DNA from: CAYOYK01 sp964408185
GTDB lineage: Bacteria; Bacillota; Clostridia; Christensenellales; Aristaeellaceae
Direction: 5' to 3'
Assembly: GCA_964408185.1 (NCBI GenBank)
Contig: CAYOYK010000003.1
Span: forward strand, 1-64,000
Length of the DNA stretch: 64,000 bases
This document shows, piece by piece, positions 53,822 through 62,830 of the stretch; the stretch's first letter is position 1, and the number at the start of each line of letters is the position of its first letter. The notes under the pieces are model-generated. The model was not told the DNA's origin. It did no database searches and worked only from the letters and a program-made list of their open reading frames with translations. Both the position numbers and the translations under genes were made by a program.

Positions 53822-56800
53822 GCGTTCTCACCGCCCTCGATCTCGGCGGGAATGTGAACGATCCGCAGGCCGCTGCGATCCACCATGAAGCCCTGCCCGA
53901 CGGGCAGCACACGGCTGCGCACCGCATAGGGCGCCTGCACATCCCACGCGTCGCAATCGTTCAGGCGGCCGCACAGCGCGATGCCGCTTTGCTGGGAGAC
54001 AAGGTTTTGGAACATCTCCTCGCGGCGCATCAGCGATACGGAGCCGGCGCTCACGGTGACAAACAGGTAAATGCGGTATCCCGCGGCCATGGAGCAGCAC
54101 TCGCTGATGAGGTGCTTCAGCTCCGGAGTCATTACGCTGAGCACCTCGGCCATGCCGTCGATCAGAATGACGTACGGCGTAAAGGAGGCGAACAGCGCGC
54201 TGGTTGCCTCCGCGTCGGCCTTGCCCAGCGCCTTGCGCTGCTGGTTGCGCTCGATGATGAGCGCCTCCAGCTGCTCGCGGTAGACCTTTTGCGCGTCGGC
54301 GTGCAGGGACTCAAGCGTTCCGCCCACGCTCTGTGCAAACGGGCGCAGGCTCTCTCCGCCAAAGAAGTGCAGCTGCGCGCCCTCGTCCCGCAGGAGGGAG
54401 GCAACGCCCTTGAGAAAGCTGGTTTTGCCGGTGTTCTTCGCGCCGGTAATCAGCCACGCAAACTGCTTGCGCAAATCGACCACGGCGGGCACGGCCTCGG
54501 TATCCAAGTAGCCCAAGGGGAGCTGAACCGCTGGGTCCATGCCGCCCGCAAGAGCCTGCTCACGCATGGCCTTCCACGTAACGCCTTCGGGGATCCTTGG
54601 CAGCGGCAGCGGCCGAGCGCCGTGCCACGCCGCGTCCATCTGCTTGGCAAGCCGCTTGATCTCCATGGCGCGCTCCGTATCCGTGGAGCTTTGGCCGAAC
54701 AGCGCGACCTGCATCTCGTACACGTTGTCGTCCACGGCCACCACGCCGCGCCCGCTCACCGCCGCGATATCGCTCATTTCGGAGGGGAGGCGGCGGCCCA
54801 GCACATCCAAGTAATCGCCGCGGTCATGCAGCTGCAGCGCGACCCCCTTGAAGCAATCGCGCACGCGGGTGTAGATTTCGTTCAGGGCCATCGCCGTCGC
54901 CAAGAAGAAGATGCCCCGGCTGCTGCCCTCGCGCAGGAGGGTGTAAAGCGCCTGCTTCTTGCCCTCCTCCAAGGAATCGGTAAGCTGCACCATGCGGTCC
55001 ACCGCCACCACAATGGCGGGCACCGGCTCCAGCGGCTGCGTGGCGCAGGCGCGCGCGTAGGCGACGTAGTTATCGGTCGAGGCGTCGGCAAACAGCTCGC
55101 GGCGGCGCTCGCTCTCCTTGCCCAGCACATACAGCAGGCGCGCGGTCTCATCGGGCTGCTCGTCGTACACAATATCGCCCACATGGGGTAGATCGGCCAA
55201 GCTGCCCAGCGTGCGGCTGGACAGGGAAAGCACGTACAGCTGCACCTGATCGGGCGTATACTGGCTGCACAGGGAAAGGATCACGGTTTGCAGCAGGGTG
55301 GTTTTGCCCGTAGCGCCCTGACCCACGATCAGGTAGTTGCGATCCTTCGTGAAGTCCAGCTTGACGGGGATATGAAGCTGGTTTTGCAGGTCGTCCGCCA
55401 TGCCGATGTAGGCGCAAATGCTGTCCACAGCCATTTTGGGCCATTGCCCGTCCCGGTAGCTCCGGCGCGCGAACGGCGTGAGCTGGGAGAGGAAGATGGT
55501 ATCGGGCAGCTCGTCCAGCCAGAGGCGGCGAGCGGCTGCCACGCTGTGCTGCTGTACCACCTCGGCGATGCGCTCAAGCACGGCGGTCATCTGGGTGGTC
55601 TTTTTGCCGACGGAGGCCGTCTTTTGCACGCGGACGCGGACCCGCTGGCCCGCCTCGTTGAGCAGGGAGGGCTTTTCCAGCGCGGCGGAATGGTTGGGCT
55701 GATAGTCCGCGCCGCTAAAGCTCGTCTGCACCTCCTCAAAGATTTCGTCGTTGCCGATCTGCACATAGCACCGGCCCATGCCCTTGATGTACGCGGCGTC
55801 CGGGCGCTTGAGCATATCCATGCTGTCGGAGCGGCCCTGTACGCGCAGGCAGATGCGAAAGCGCGCGTTGGACCAGATCTCATCGTCCACGGAGTTGCTG
55901 GGCTTCTGCGTGGCCAAGATCAGGTGCAGGCCCACGGAGCGGCCCACGCGGCTGGCGCTGATGAGCTCGTGCATAAATTCGGGCTGTTCCTTTTTAAGCT
56001 CGGCAAACTCGTCCACCACGATAATCAGGTGGCTGAGCGGCTCCTGCCCGGCGTTCATGGGGAGGCCGCGCATGTATTCGTCGATGTTGGATACGCCCGC
56101 CGCCTTGAAGATCGTCTCCCGGCGGCGAATCTCGCCCTGTATGGAGGCGAGGGCGCGCTGGATGGCGCGCGTTCCCTGCAGGTTGTCGATGGTGCCCGCC
56201 AGATGCGGCAGGCCCACAAACGCGTCGGCCATGCCGCCGCCCTTGTAGTCGATCAGGATGAACTGCACCTGTTCGGGGCTGTAATTGAGCGCCAACGAGA
56301 GGATGTAGGTTTGCAGCATGACGGACTTGCCGGAGCCTGTGGTGCCCGCCACCAAGCCGTGCGGGCCGTGGTTCTTATCGCTGATGTCCAGCGAGAACGG
56401 CTGCGCGCCGGCGCGCAGACCGATATCGGACTTGAGGCCGTCGTAGGCGTGGTGCTCGTTCCAAAAGCGCCACACGTCCAGCGCCTGCACGTCCTGCACA
56501 TGGTACAGCTCCAAAAAGGAGACCAGCGCGGGAATGGCGGCGTTGCCGATGCTATCGCGCACACGCACGGGAGCCATCCGCTTGGCAAAGCGAGCGGCAG
56601 GCTCCTTGAACAGCATTTCAAACTTGAGCTTGGTCACGTCTCCCGCGGCGGTGTACACGCCCTCGTACCGCTTGCGGGCGCTGACGACCACCCGGCACTC
56701 CTTGGGCAGCCGCTCCATCTGCGTGGCGGCGGTCACCAGCGTAAAGCCCGGCGTGCGGCCCAGCAGGTGGCTCATGATGGGCTCGTTTTCCATCAGCGAG

Positions 56801-58485
56801 CCGTCCATGCAGAAGATAACGTAGTGCGGCAGCGGGAGCTGCATGGGGTCGCTGCTCATGGCCTGCTCTGGCAGGTCGCCGGAGGGGCTCTCCTCGGCGG
56901 ACTCCTGATCGCGGCGCATCTGGATGACCTCCTCCAGATGGCTGAGGACCTCGCGCACGGCCTGCTTGCCGCAGGCGACCATGCGCAGGGAGCGATCCTC
57001 CGTGGGGAACACGTGGGGCAGCCAGCGGGCCCATTCCCATTGGGAACTGTCATTCACGCTGGTCAGGATGACGATCTTTACATCGTGATAGCTTTGCAGC
57101 GCGGCCAGCTGGACGACCATGGAGGTGGCGATGGGCAGCAGGGACGTGCGGCCCAGCAGGCCGATCAGCGGCTCCGTGCGCAGCGAGAGCACGATGGGCG
57201 CTTCCCGGATCTCCCCATACTGGGCCTTCAGGCGCTTCGGCTCGTCGCGCAGGGGATCGTCGATGAGGGAAAGCTGCTGCTTGCTGATCTTGATCTCGTT
57301 GGGCAGCGGCACAGCGCCCAGCCCAAGCCGAACCTCCATAAAGTCCGCGTGCGTGGGCATGCGCTCCCACAGGCGGCTCTCGGAGGTCGGGGCCAGCTCC
57401 ACGCACTCGCGCGCGGACAGGTTGTTGCGCATCAGCCGGCTGTATTCCGCGCCGTACAGCGCGCTCAGCTGCTTTTCCATATCCGCCAGATAAACGGCGT
57501 ACAGCTTTTTGCGGCGGCCCTCGGTGGCGGCCTCCTGCTTTTTGCGGTAGCGGGAGTTGACCAGCGCCCATATCACGGCCAGCAGGGACGAGGTGCCAAT
57601 CATCGCAACGCCGGCGGAGACGAAGCTGCCGTTTCCGTTGCTGATGCTGGTCATCACGCTGCCCATGAGCATGGGCAGCACCATGGTCAGCGACGGGCCG
57701 ATGGTGAGAAAGAGCGGCTGCATATTGGACGCGCTTTTGCTCAGCGGCGGCTCGATCTCAATGGGCTCCACGTCCGGGCGGCTGAGCAGACGCGGCGCGC
57801 GGTGGTACTCAATCAGCGCCGAGGCGGGCTGATGATCGGAATCGGAGGCGGAGGGCTCCGGCGCGGGCTGAAACTCGGAAAGCTGAATGCTCTTGAGCTC
57901 CTTGGGCGCGTTGACGGCGATCAGCTCGCCCAGATAAACGAGCTTGAGCGCCGGCGCGATAAACAGCGTATCGCCGACGCTCAGCGTACATTCCTGATTG
58001 TGTAGAATCTGGTGGTTGTAGAAGGTCGCGTTGCGGCTGCTGTCCTGATAGACGCAGGCGTTGCCGCGCCGCACCAGCGCGCCGTGCTGCGCGCTGACCA
58101 GCGGCGTGTCGATGCAGATGGCGGAGGAGCTGTCCCGGCCGATGGTGACGCGGATATTCAGGGGGAGCCGGTACTTTTTCATCACCGTCCACGCGGCGCT
58201 GTTGACGGATACCACAATGGCGATTTTTTTATCGTCGCGCGTCATGACCAGGTGCATGCCGTCCCGCAGGCTCATCTCGCGCAGGGAGGAGCGCTCGCCC
58301 TGATAGGCGAAGCCTGACGGCGCGGTAAGGTAGCACGCGCCCTCCAACAGGCGTACGCCGAGGCCGACGTCCTCGTCCCAGCCGGTCTCGTTCTGTGTAA
58401 GCGTCAATGTGCCGTTCCAGCTTTGCTCCTCAGGCAGCATAAAATCGCGGTACGCGTTGCCAAAGTACAGCAGCAAATAGTACAT
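53818..58485 (-). CDS. essC: T7SS membrane ATPase EssC (FHA plus three FtsK/SpoIIIE domains)
   Basis: The ATG ending at 58485 has AAGGGGGAG upstream. In the 1555 residues, an N-terminal beta-rich part and an FHA domain (about 112-180, VTIGRDSSSAICI then VSAQHGALVRR) precede two membrane helices (about 257-280 and 287-310) and three motor domains. Walker A motifs are GTTGSGKS (714-721), GQGATGKT (1055-1062) and GAKNTGKT (1348-1355). D1 has a full Walker B (LIIVVDEF) and is probably the active motor. D2 (VVAVDRM) and D3 (VILIDGM) lack the catalytic Glu. This is the plan of EssC/YukB, the central motor of Firmicute T7SS. Confidence 0.95.
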   Translation of the reverse strand: MYYLLLYFGNAYRDFMLPEEQSWNGTLTLTQNETGWDEDVGLGVRLLEGACYLTAPSGFAYQGERSSLREMSLRDGMHLVMTRDDKKIAIVVSVNSAAWTVMKKYRLPLNIRVTIGRDSSSAICIDTPLVSAQHGALVRRGNACVYQDSSRNATFYNHQILHNQECTLSVGDTLFIAPALKLVYLGELIAVNAPKELKSIQLSEFQPAPEPSASDSDHQPASALIEYHRAPRLLSRPDVEPIEIEPPLSKSASNMQPLFLTIGPSLTMVLPMLMGSVMTSISNGNGSFVSAGVAMIGTSSLLAVIWALVNSRYRKKQEAATEGRRKKLYAVYLADMEKQLSALYGAEYSRLMRNNLSARECVELAPTSESRLWERMPTHADFMEVRLGLGAVPLPNEIKISKQQLSLIDDPLRDEPKRLKAQYGEIREAPIVLSLRTEPLIGLLGRTSLLPIATSMVVQLAALQSYHDVKIVILTSVNDSSQWEWARWLPHVFPTEDRSLRMVACGKQAVREVLSHLEEVIQMRRDQESAEESPSGDLPEQAMSSDPMQLPLPHYVIFCMDGSLMENEPIMSHLLGRTPGFTLVTAATQMERLPKECRVVVSARKRYEGVYTAAGDVTKLKFEMLFKEPAARFAKRMAPVRVRDSIGNAAIPALVSFLELYHVQDVQALDVWRFWNEHHAYDGLKSDIGLRAGAQPFSLDISDKNHGPHGLVAGTTGSGKSVMLQTYILSLALNYSPEQVQFILIDYKGGGMADAFVGLPHLAGTIDNLQGTRAIQRALASIQGEIRRRETIFKAAGVSNIDEYMRGLPMNAGQEPLSHLIIVVDEFAELKKEQPEFMHELISASRVGRSVGLHLILATQKPSNSVDDEIWSNARFRICLRVQGRSDSMDMLKRPDAAYIKGMGRCYVQIGNDEIFEEVQTSFSGADYQPNHSAALEKPSLLNEAGQRVRVRVQKTASVGKKTTQMTAVLERIAEVVQQHSVAAARRLWLDELPDTIFLSQLTPFARRSYRDGQWPKMAVDSICAYIGMADDLQNQLHIPVKLDFTKDRNYLIVGQGATGKTTLLQTVILSLCSQYTPDQVQLYVLSLSSRTLGSLADLPHVGDIVYDEQPDETARLLYVLGKESERRRELFADASTDNYVAYARACATQPLEPVPAIVVAVDRMVQLTDSLEEGKKQALYTLLREGSSRGIFFLATAMALNEIYTRVRDCFKGVALQLHDRGDYLDVLGRRLPSEMSDIAAVSGRGVVAVDDNVYEMQVALFGQSSTDTERAMEIKRLAKQMDAAWHGARPLPLPRIPEGVTWKAMREQALAGGMDPAVQLPLGYLDTEAVPAVVDLRKQFAWLITGAKNTGKTSFLKGVASLLRDEGAQLHFFGGESLRPFAQSVGGTLESLHADAQKVYREQLEALIIERNQQRKALGKADAEATSALFASFTPYVILIDGMAEVLSVMTPELKHLISECCSMAAGYRIYLFVTVSAGSVSLMRREEMFQNLVSQQSGIALCGRLNDCDAWDVQAPYAVRSRVLPVGQGFMVDRSGLRIVHIPAEIEGGENA

Positions 58486-58508
58486 GGTGGCTCCCCCTTG
58501 CTTTGGGA

Positions 58509-59426
58509 TTACAGAAGGCGGAATAACAGCTCGACCAGCAGCAGCAGGCCCGTCAGGCACAGCCCGGCCCCGACGACCTGCGCCGCGCGGCGGGCTATGC
58601 GCCGCGCGCCCTCGCCGCCTTTAGCCGCGCTTGCATTGCGGATGTAAACGCACATCACGGTCACGTTATCGCGGCCGCCGTTGGCGAGCGCCTGCTGCAT
58701 CAGCGCCTGCGCGGCCTCGATGGGCGCGTCGCCCTTGGCGAGCAGCGTTTGGATGGCGGGGTTATCCACCATATCGGTCAGGCCGTCGCTGCACAGCAGA
58801 AAGCGGTCGCCCTCCATCACGGGGATGGGCGCGCTGATGGATGGCTCCACGCGCACCTCGTCGCTGGGCATGCCGAGGTACTGGTTGATGACGTGGCGTC
58901 TGGGGTGCGTGCGGGCCTCCTCGGCGGTGATGAGGCCCATGTTGACCATGCGCTGCACCTCGCTGTGATCGACGGTGAGCTGGGTCAGCTTGCCGCCGCG
59001 CAGCAGGTAGATGCGGCTGTCGCCCACATGGACGGCGCGCATCTGGCCGCTTTGCCAAACGCACAGCGTGAGGGTGGTGCCGCTGCGCGAGCCTTTGCTG
59101 CGCGCCAAACGGTAGATGCTGGCGGAGGCGTTGCCGATGAACTCGTCCACGGCCTCGTTGGCGACGGTCTTGCCCTGCTCGCGCTGGAAGCTGGCGATGG
59201 ACTGCACGGCCATCAGCGAGGCTTCCTCGCCCGCGCTTTCGCCGCCCATGCCGTCGCAAACGGAGTAAAGCTGCAAATCGGCGGCGGAGACGCTCTCGGC
59301 GGAGCCGCCCGCGTCCATCTCCTGCAAGGGCATGTATTTTCCGTTCAGGTAGTAGCTGTCCTCGTTGTTTTGGCGGATGTTCCCCTTGCTGTTGCATACG
59401 GCGGCTTCGATCTTCCAATTACTCAT
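58509..59426 (-). CDS. PP2C-family Ser/Thr phosphatase with C-terminal membrane helix
   Basis: The ATG ending at 59426 has GGAGGTG 7 bases upstream. The 305-residue protein has all PP2C metal-binding motifs: RQNNEDSYY, VCDGMGGESAGEEAS, VHVGDSRIYLL, CSDGLTDMV and GGRDNVTVM. A hydrophobic C-terminus (VVGAGLCLTGLLLLVELLF, about 284-303) anchors it to the membrane with the enzyme in the cytoplasm. It should oppose the Ser/Thr kinase encoded upstream and act on FHA partner proteins of this cluster. Confidence 0.94.
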   Translation of the reverse strand: MSNWKIEAAVCNSKGNIRQNNEDSYYLNGKYMPLQEMDAGGSAESVSAADLQLYSVCDGMGGESAGEEASLMAVQSIASFQREQGKTVANEAVDEFIGNASASIYRLARSKGSRSGTTLTLCVWQSGQMRAVHVGDSRIYLLRGGKLTQLTVDHSEVQRMVNMGLITAEEARTHPRRHVINQYLGMPSDEVRVEPSISAPIPVMEGDRFLLCSDGLTDMVDNPAIQTLLAKGDAPIEAAQALMQQALANGGRDNVTVMCVYIRNASAAKGGEGARRIARRAAQVVGAGLCLTGLLLLVELLFRLL

Positions 59427-61008
59427 GCCGATCACCTCCGTGGCGCGGGATCGTTTGGGTGGTCTCCAGCGAGTCCTTTGCGGCGCGGGGCTTCCCGCCG
59501 GGCTGCTTTTTGAGCAGCACGCAGAGCGCCAGAACCAGCGCGCCCACAAGCAGCAGCAAAAGCGAAAGGATCGTCAGCGACGCTGTGGACATGCTGCGCG
59601 TAAAGCCCAGCAGCAGCGTGCGGTTGGGGATTGCATCCGGCAGCGCCAGCTCGCAGGGATGGTTGATATCCCCGTCGATGATCAGGCGGAGCCTTGTGCC
59701 GGCCGCGGGGAGCGCCTCCTTGCGAAGCTGAAAATCAAAGCGCCCCTGCTCGTCCGTTTGAATCGCCGACTTGCTGAGCAGCCCGTTCTCGCCGATCAGC
59801 GTAAAGCTTGAGCCTTCTGCCCGGCCGTTCTGGTTGGACAGCGTCCCGCTCAGGCGCACAAGATCCTTGTGCTGCTCGCAGTCGGTCACGGCAACCATCC
59901 AGCCGACACCCGTATCGTATGTAAACGTGGTCATCACGGGGATCTGGCTGACGTCCATGTCATAGCTGATCTCTACGGTGACCTCGCCCAGCCTGTTCAG
60001 GTATTGCAGCCTTGCCTCCGGAATGGAATAGCTCCACGTCGGCGTTGCGCTGACGGAATCTTGGTATTTGATGCTGCCGTTTTGCCGAAGGCTGACAAGC
60101 AGCTCGGTTCCCTCCTCGGCGGCGCCTGTAAGGGTCAGGCCGTCGGGGAGAACGGAATAAAAGCTGGCGCTTGGCAGAGGATCGATGACGATGACCGCCA
60201 GCGGCTTGGGCGTCGGCACCGGCTCGTCGGGGCACGCGGGGGGCACGAAGCCGTCAAGCTCCGCTGTGAGCTGCTGATACTCACGCTCCGTGAGCTCCTG
60301 CGTTTTCACGGGATAGGGCTTGCCGTCGCGCTCGTACACCACGGTGCGGTAGGTGTAAACGGCGCTCCACAGGTTGGGGTCGTTCGGGTTCCCATTGACG
60401 TAGAAAGAAACGCCGGCGTCCTGCTCCGCGTAGAAAGCCTTGTAGTAGCCCAAGTTAAACAACGTCTCCTGAACCCGAAAAACCTCGTATGAATTGCTCA
60501 GCGGGTGCGGCTCGTCAAGCGGGTCGCGGGGCTGGGGGGACGTCCTGCCGCCCGTGGAGGGGTGGCCGGAGGAACCGGCATACGGCGTCGGCGTAGGGGT
60601 CGACGTTGGAGTTGGCGTTGGGGTAGGTGTTGGGGTCGGCGTTGGCGTCGGGGTCGGCGATGGCGACGCGGCGGCGGAGGTTGCCGGGCTGGAGCCGGAA
60701 GCGCCCGCGCTGGCGGAGGGGGATGTGCCGACGGTCGGGCTTCCGGCGCTGGCAGCAGGGGATACGGAAGCGGCCGGACTGGCGGAGGCTGCCCCCGCAG
60801 GCGTGGCAGAAGCGCCGCCGACGGATGTGGTGGGCGACGTGCCGCCTGCACCGGGCAGGGGGCTTGCGCTGCCCGTTCCGGCTTCCGCGCGCACCCGGCC
60901 GGATGCGAAAAGCGGCTCCGCGCACGCGGCAGCGCTGCCGACCAGCAGCGACAGGCAGAGCATACAGCACAGGCTGATCAGAATGCGACGGCGGAAGCCT
61001 TTTCGCAC
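59419..61008 (-). CDS. Membrane protein with Pro/Thr stalk, extracellular domains and Thr-rich cytoplasmic tail
   Basis: The GTG ending at 61008 has AAGAAAGG about 11 bases upstream; a TTG 24 bases earlier is possible but lacks a ribosome site. The roughly 529-residue protein has a signal peptide (RILISLCCMLCLSLLVGSAAA), an Ala/Ser/Pro-rich region with a long TP repeat, and a peptidoglycan-binding-like segment (VFRVQETLFNLGYYKAFYAEQDAG). A beta-rich Ig-like part (about 270-460) and a C-terminal helix (LTILSLLLLLVGALVLALCVLL) follow. The cytoplasmic tail has DSLETTQTIPRHGG, which resembles phospho-Thr sites recognised by FHA domains. It overlaps the PP2C gene by 8 bases. Function unknown. Confidence 0.75.
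   Translation of the reverse strand: MRKGFRRRILISLCCMLCLSLLVGSAAACAEPLFASGRVRAEAGTGSASPLPGAGGTSPTTSVGGASATPAGAASASPAASVSPAASAGSPTVGTSPSASAGASGSSPATSAAASPSPTPTPTPTPTPTPTPTPTSTPTPTPYAGSSGHPSTGGRTSPQPRDPLDEPHPLSNSYEVFRVQETLFNLGYYKAFYAEQDAGVSFYVNGNPNDPNLWSAVYTYRTVVYERDGKPYPVKTQELTEREYQQLTAELDGFVPPACPDEPVPTPKPLAVIVIDPLPSASFYSVLPDGLTLTGAAEEGTELLVSLRQNGSIKYQDSVSATPTWSYSIPEARLQYLNRLGEVTVEISYDMDVSQIPVMTTFTYDTGVGWMVAVTDCEQHKDLVRLSGTLSNQNGRAEGSSFTLIGENGLLSKSAIQTDEQGRFDFQLRKEALPAAGTRLRLIIDGDINHPCELALPDAIPNRTLLLGFTRSMSTASLTILSLLLLLVGALVLALCVLLKKQPGGKPRAAKDSLETTQTIPRHGGDRHE
60583..60668 (-). repeat. Thr-Pro dipeptide repeat region
   Basis: About 86 bases made of six-base ACNCCN-type units on the minus strand, encoding SPTPTPTPTP-type sequence with one TSTP break. 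The unit length is a multiple of three, so slippage alters stalk length and not the frame. Confidence 0.85.
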
Positions 61009-61038
61009 GAGAAGCACATCCTTTCTTCCCAAAGGGCT

Positions 61039-62658
61039 TTACGCGAGGATCTCAACCGTGATCGTCGTCATGCCGAGGGTCAGGCGGTCGCCGTTGCGCA
61101 CGGGCATGGGGGCCAAAACGGGCGAGCTGTTGAGCAGCGTTCCGCTGCGGCTGCCCAGATCGTTCACATAGAGGCCGTCCGGCTTGAGGCTCAGCTCGCA
61201 ATGGCGGCGGGATACGCTCTTGTCGTTGAGGTGCAGGCCGCACTCGTCGCTGCGGCCGATGAGCAGCGTGCTCGATACGCTGGCGACCGCGTCGCTGTTG
61301 CCGTCGTCCCCGGAAATATGGAAGCGGATGCGCAGCCCGCCGCGATCGGCCTCGATTGTCTTTTCCGGGTCCTCGCTGAACATGCCAATCGTGGACTCGT
61401 CGTCGGGATAAAAGCCCGTCGCCGTGGACTCGTCGCTGGGGGTGATGGGCGGCTGGCTGAAGCCAAGCTCCGGCGGCAGGTCGTCCTCCGGCTGCTCCTT
61501 GACGCGGCTGCGCTTGCGGAGGATCAGCACGACGCACAGCAGGATGATCAGCAGCGCGGCCGCGCCGATCAAAACGATGTACAGCGGGTTGGAGAACAAG
61601 CCGTCGTCGGCGCTGTCCTTGGTCGGCGAGGCGATCGGCTCGTTGCTGACGAGGGACGCATCCGCGTCGCTGGCGCGCGTCGGGGCGACGGTCGGGGTCG
61701 GCGTGGAGGTAGCCACGGGCGTGGGCGTGGGGATCAGCTCGCAGGACAGGTCGTTGCTTTTGATGACCGCGCCGCCAAAATCGACGCTCAGGCCGAGAGT
61801 CGCGCCGCCCGCCGCGTAAGCGTCCGCGCCGGGCTTGACGGTGATGACATAGGTGCCCAGCACAAAATCGCGGATGCGCGCGACGGCCTCCTTGGGGGTA
61901 AATTTTTTGTAATCGAGCAGCATGCCGCGGGAGGCGCGGGCGATGGTGCCAACGTCCGTTAGCTGCGGCTCGCTTTTTTCGCCCTTGAGGCCGACCGCGT
62001 AGAGGGTCGCGTCACTGTCGGCAGCCCTGTCGCGCACCTCCTCGGCGGTGTAGGTGGAGCCGTTGACGCCGAACGTGAACAGCACGATCACGTGGCGCGT
62101 GGGGAAGGCGTCGCTGACGACGTTAAAGGACTCGATCGCCTTGCTGACGCCCTCCAGCAGCATCGGCTTGTTGGAGCGGTTGCTGCTGCTCAGGCCGTCA
62201 ATCGCGCCGACCAGACGGCTGCGGTCGCTGGTAAAATCGACCAGCGTGGTAACGGCTTTGCCCACCGTGACGACCTTCACCAGATCGCCTGTGCGCAGTG
62301 TGTTGACCAGCTCCATCGCGCCCTCCTTCAGGGAGGCAAGGCCGCGGCTGGCGCTGAGCGCGTTGCTGTTGAGATCGATCATCAGCACGTAGGCCACGGG
62401 CTCGTTGGTATTGCTGAATGTGGCCACGTCGGCGGGCGCGACCTCTCTTGTATTGAGGGAGACCTTTACGTTCTCCTTGCTGGGGTTGGAGGTGACGATC
62501 GCGTCGGTCTCATCATCCGTCAGCAGGGCGTACAGGGTCAGCGTGCCCTTGTTCTGCGCGGCGGTGATCAGCTTGAGCTGCTGGCCGGCCAGCGCGCTGC
62601 TGCACACGCATAGGCAAAGCAGGACAAGGATACAGGCAATAGCGGTCTTTTTGGTCAT
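61039..62658 (-). CDS. Membrane protein with extracellular VWA domain and cytoplasmic FHA domain
   Basis: The ATG ending at 62658 has AGGAGG 7-8 bases upstream. In the 539 residues, a signal peptide (AIACILVLLCLCVCSSALA) is followed by a von Willebrand A-like domain (about 75-270, VAYVLMIDLNSNALSASRGL, where the usual DxSxS metal site reads DLNSN). Next come a Pro/Thr linker, a membrane helix (about 357-380), an acidic segment with Thr in STIGMF and KTIEAD, and a C-terminal FHA domain (about 460-535, LLIGRSDECGLHLNDKSVSRRHCEL and NDLGSRSGT). The FHA domain should bind phospho-Thr partners inside the cell. Its gene has its own probable promoter. Confidence 0.9.
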   Translation of the reverse strand: MTKKTAIACILVLLCLCVCSSALAGQQLKLITAAQNKGTLTLYALLTDDETDAIVTSNPSKENVKVSLNTREVAPADVATFSNTNEPVAYVLMIDLNSNALSASRGLASLKEGAMELVNTLRTGDLVKVVTVGKAVTTLVDFTSDRSRLVGAIDGLSSSNRSNKPMLLEGVSKAIESFNVVSDAFPTRHVIVLFTFGVNGSTYTAEEVRDRAADSDATLYAVGLKGEKSEPQLTDVGTIARASRGMLLDYKKFTPKEAVARIRDFVLGTYVITVKPGADAYAAGGATLGLSVDFGGAVIKSNDLSCELIPTPTPVATSTPTPTVAPTRASDADASLVSNEPIASPTKDSADDGLFSNPLYIVLIGAAALLIILLCVVLILRKRSRVKEQPEDDLPPELGFSQPPITPSDESTATGFYPDDESTIGMFSEDPEKTIEADRGGLRIRFHISGDDGNSDAVASVSSTLLIGRSDECGLHLNDKSVSRRHCELSLKPDGLYVNDLGSRSGTLLNSSPVLAPMPVRNGDRLTLGMTTITVEILA

Positions 62659-62710
62659 GAAGGAGGCCTCCTGTCGGTTTGCTTTCCGAATGATGATGGT
62701 CATTATTGGC

Positions 62711-62739
62711 AGTATAGCAGAAAATGTCGAAAATGAAAA
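62711..62739 (-). promoter_or_regulatory. Probable promoter for the VWA-FHA gene and downstream T7SS genes
   Basis: On the minus strand: TTTTCA (62739-62734), 17-base spacer, TATACT (62716-62711), preceded by TGC (extended -10). It lies 53 bases before the start, in the 172-base gap after the kinase-LRR gene. From here genes run almost without gaps to yukD. Confidence 0.65.
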
Positions 62740-62830
62740 GGGCGAGGGGCGGAGCATGCACATTTGGGGCGGCGGGCAGACGGTTTGCGCTCGCGGGCCG
62801 AACCGAATACCCCCGCCGAGGGCCGAAGCG

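Noticed and set aside
59500..61000. EssB or EsaA equivalent in the stalked protein
   Set aside because: It has a C-terminal helix and external domains, but neither the pseudokinase-like EssB cytoplasmic domain nor the EsaA multi-helix plan is visible.
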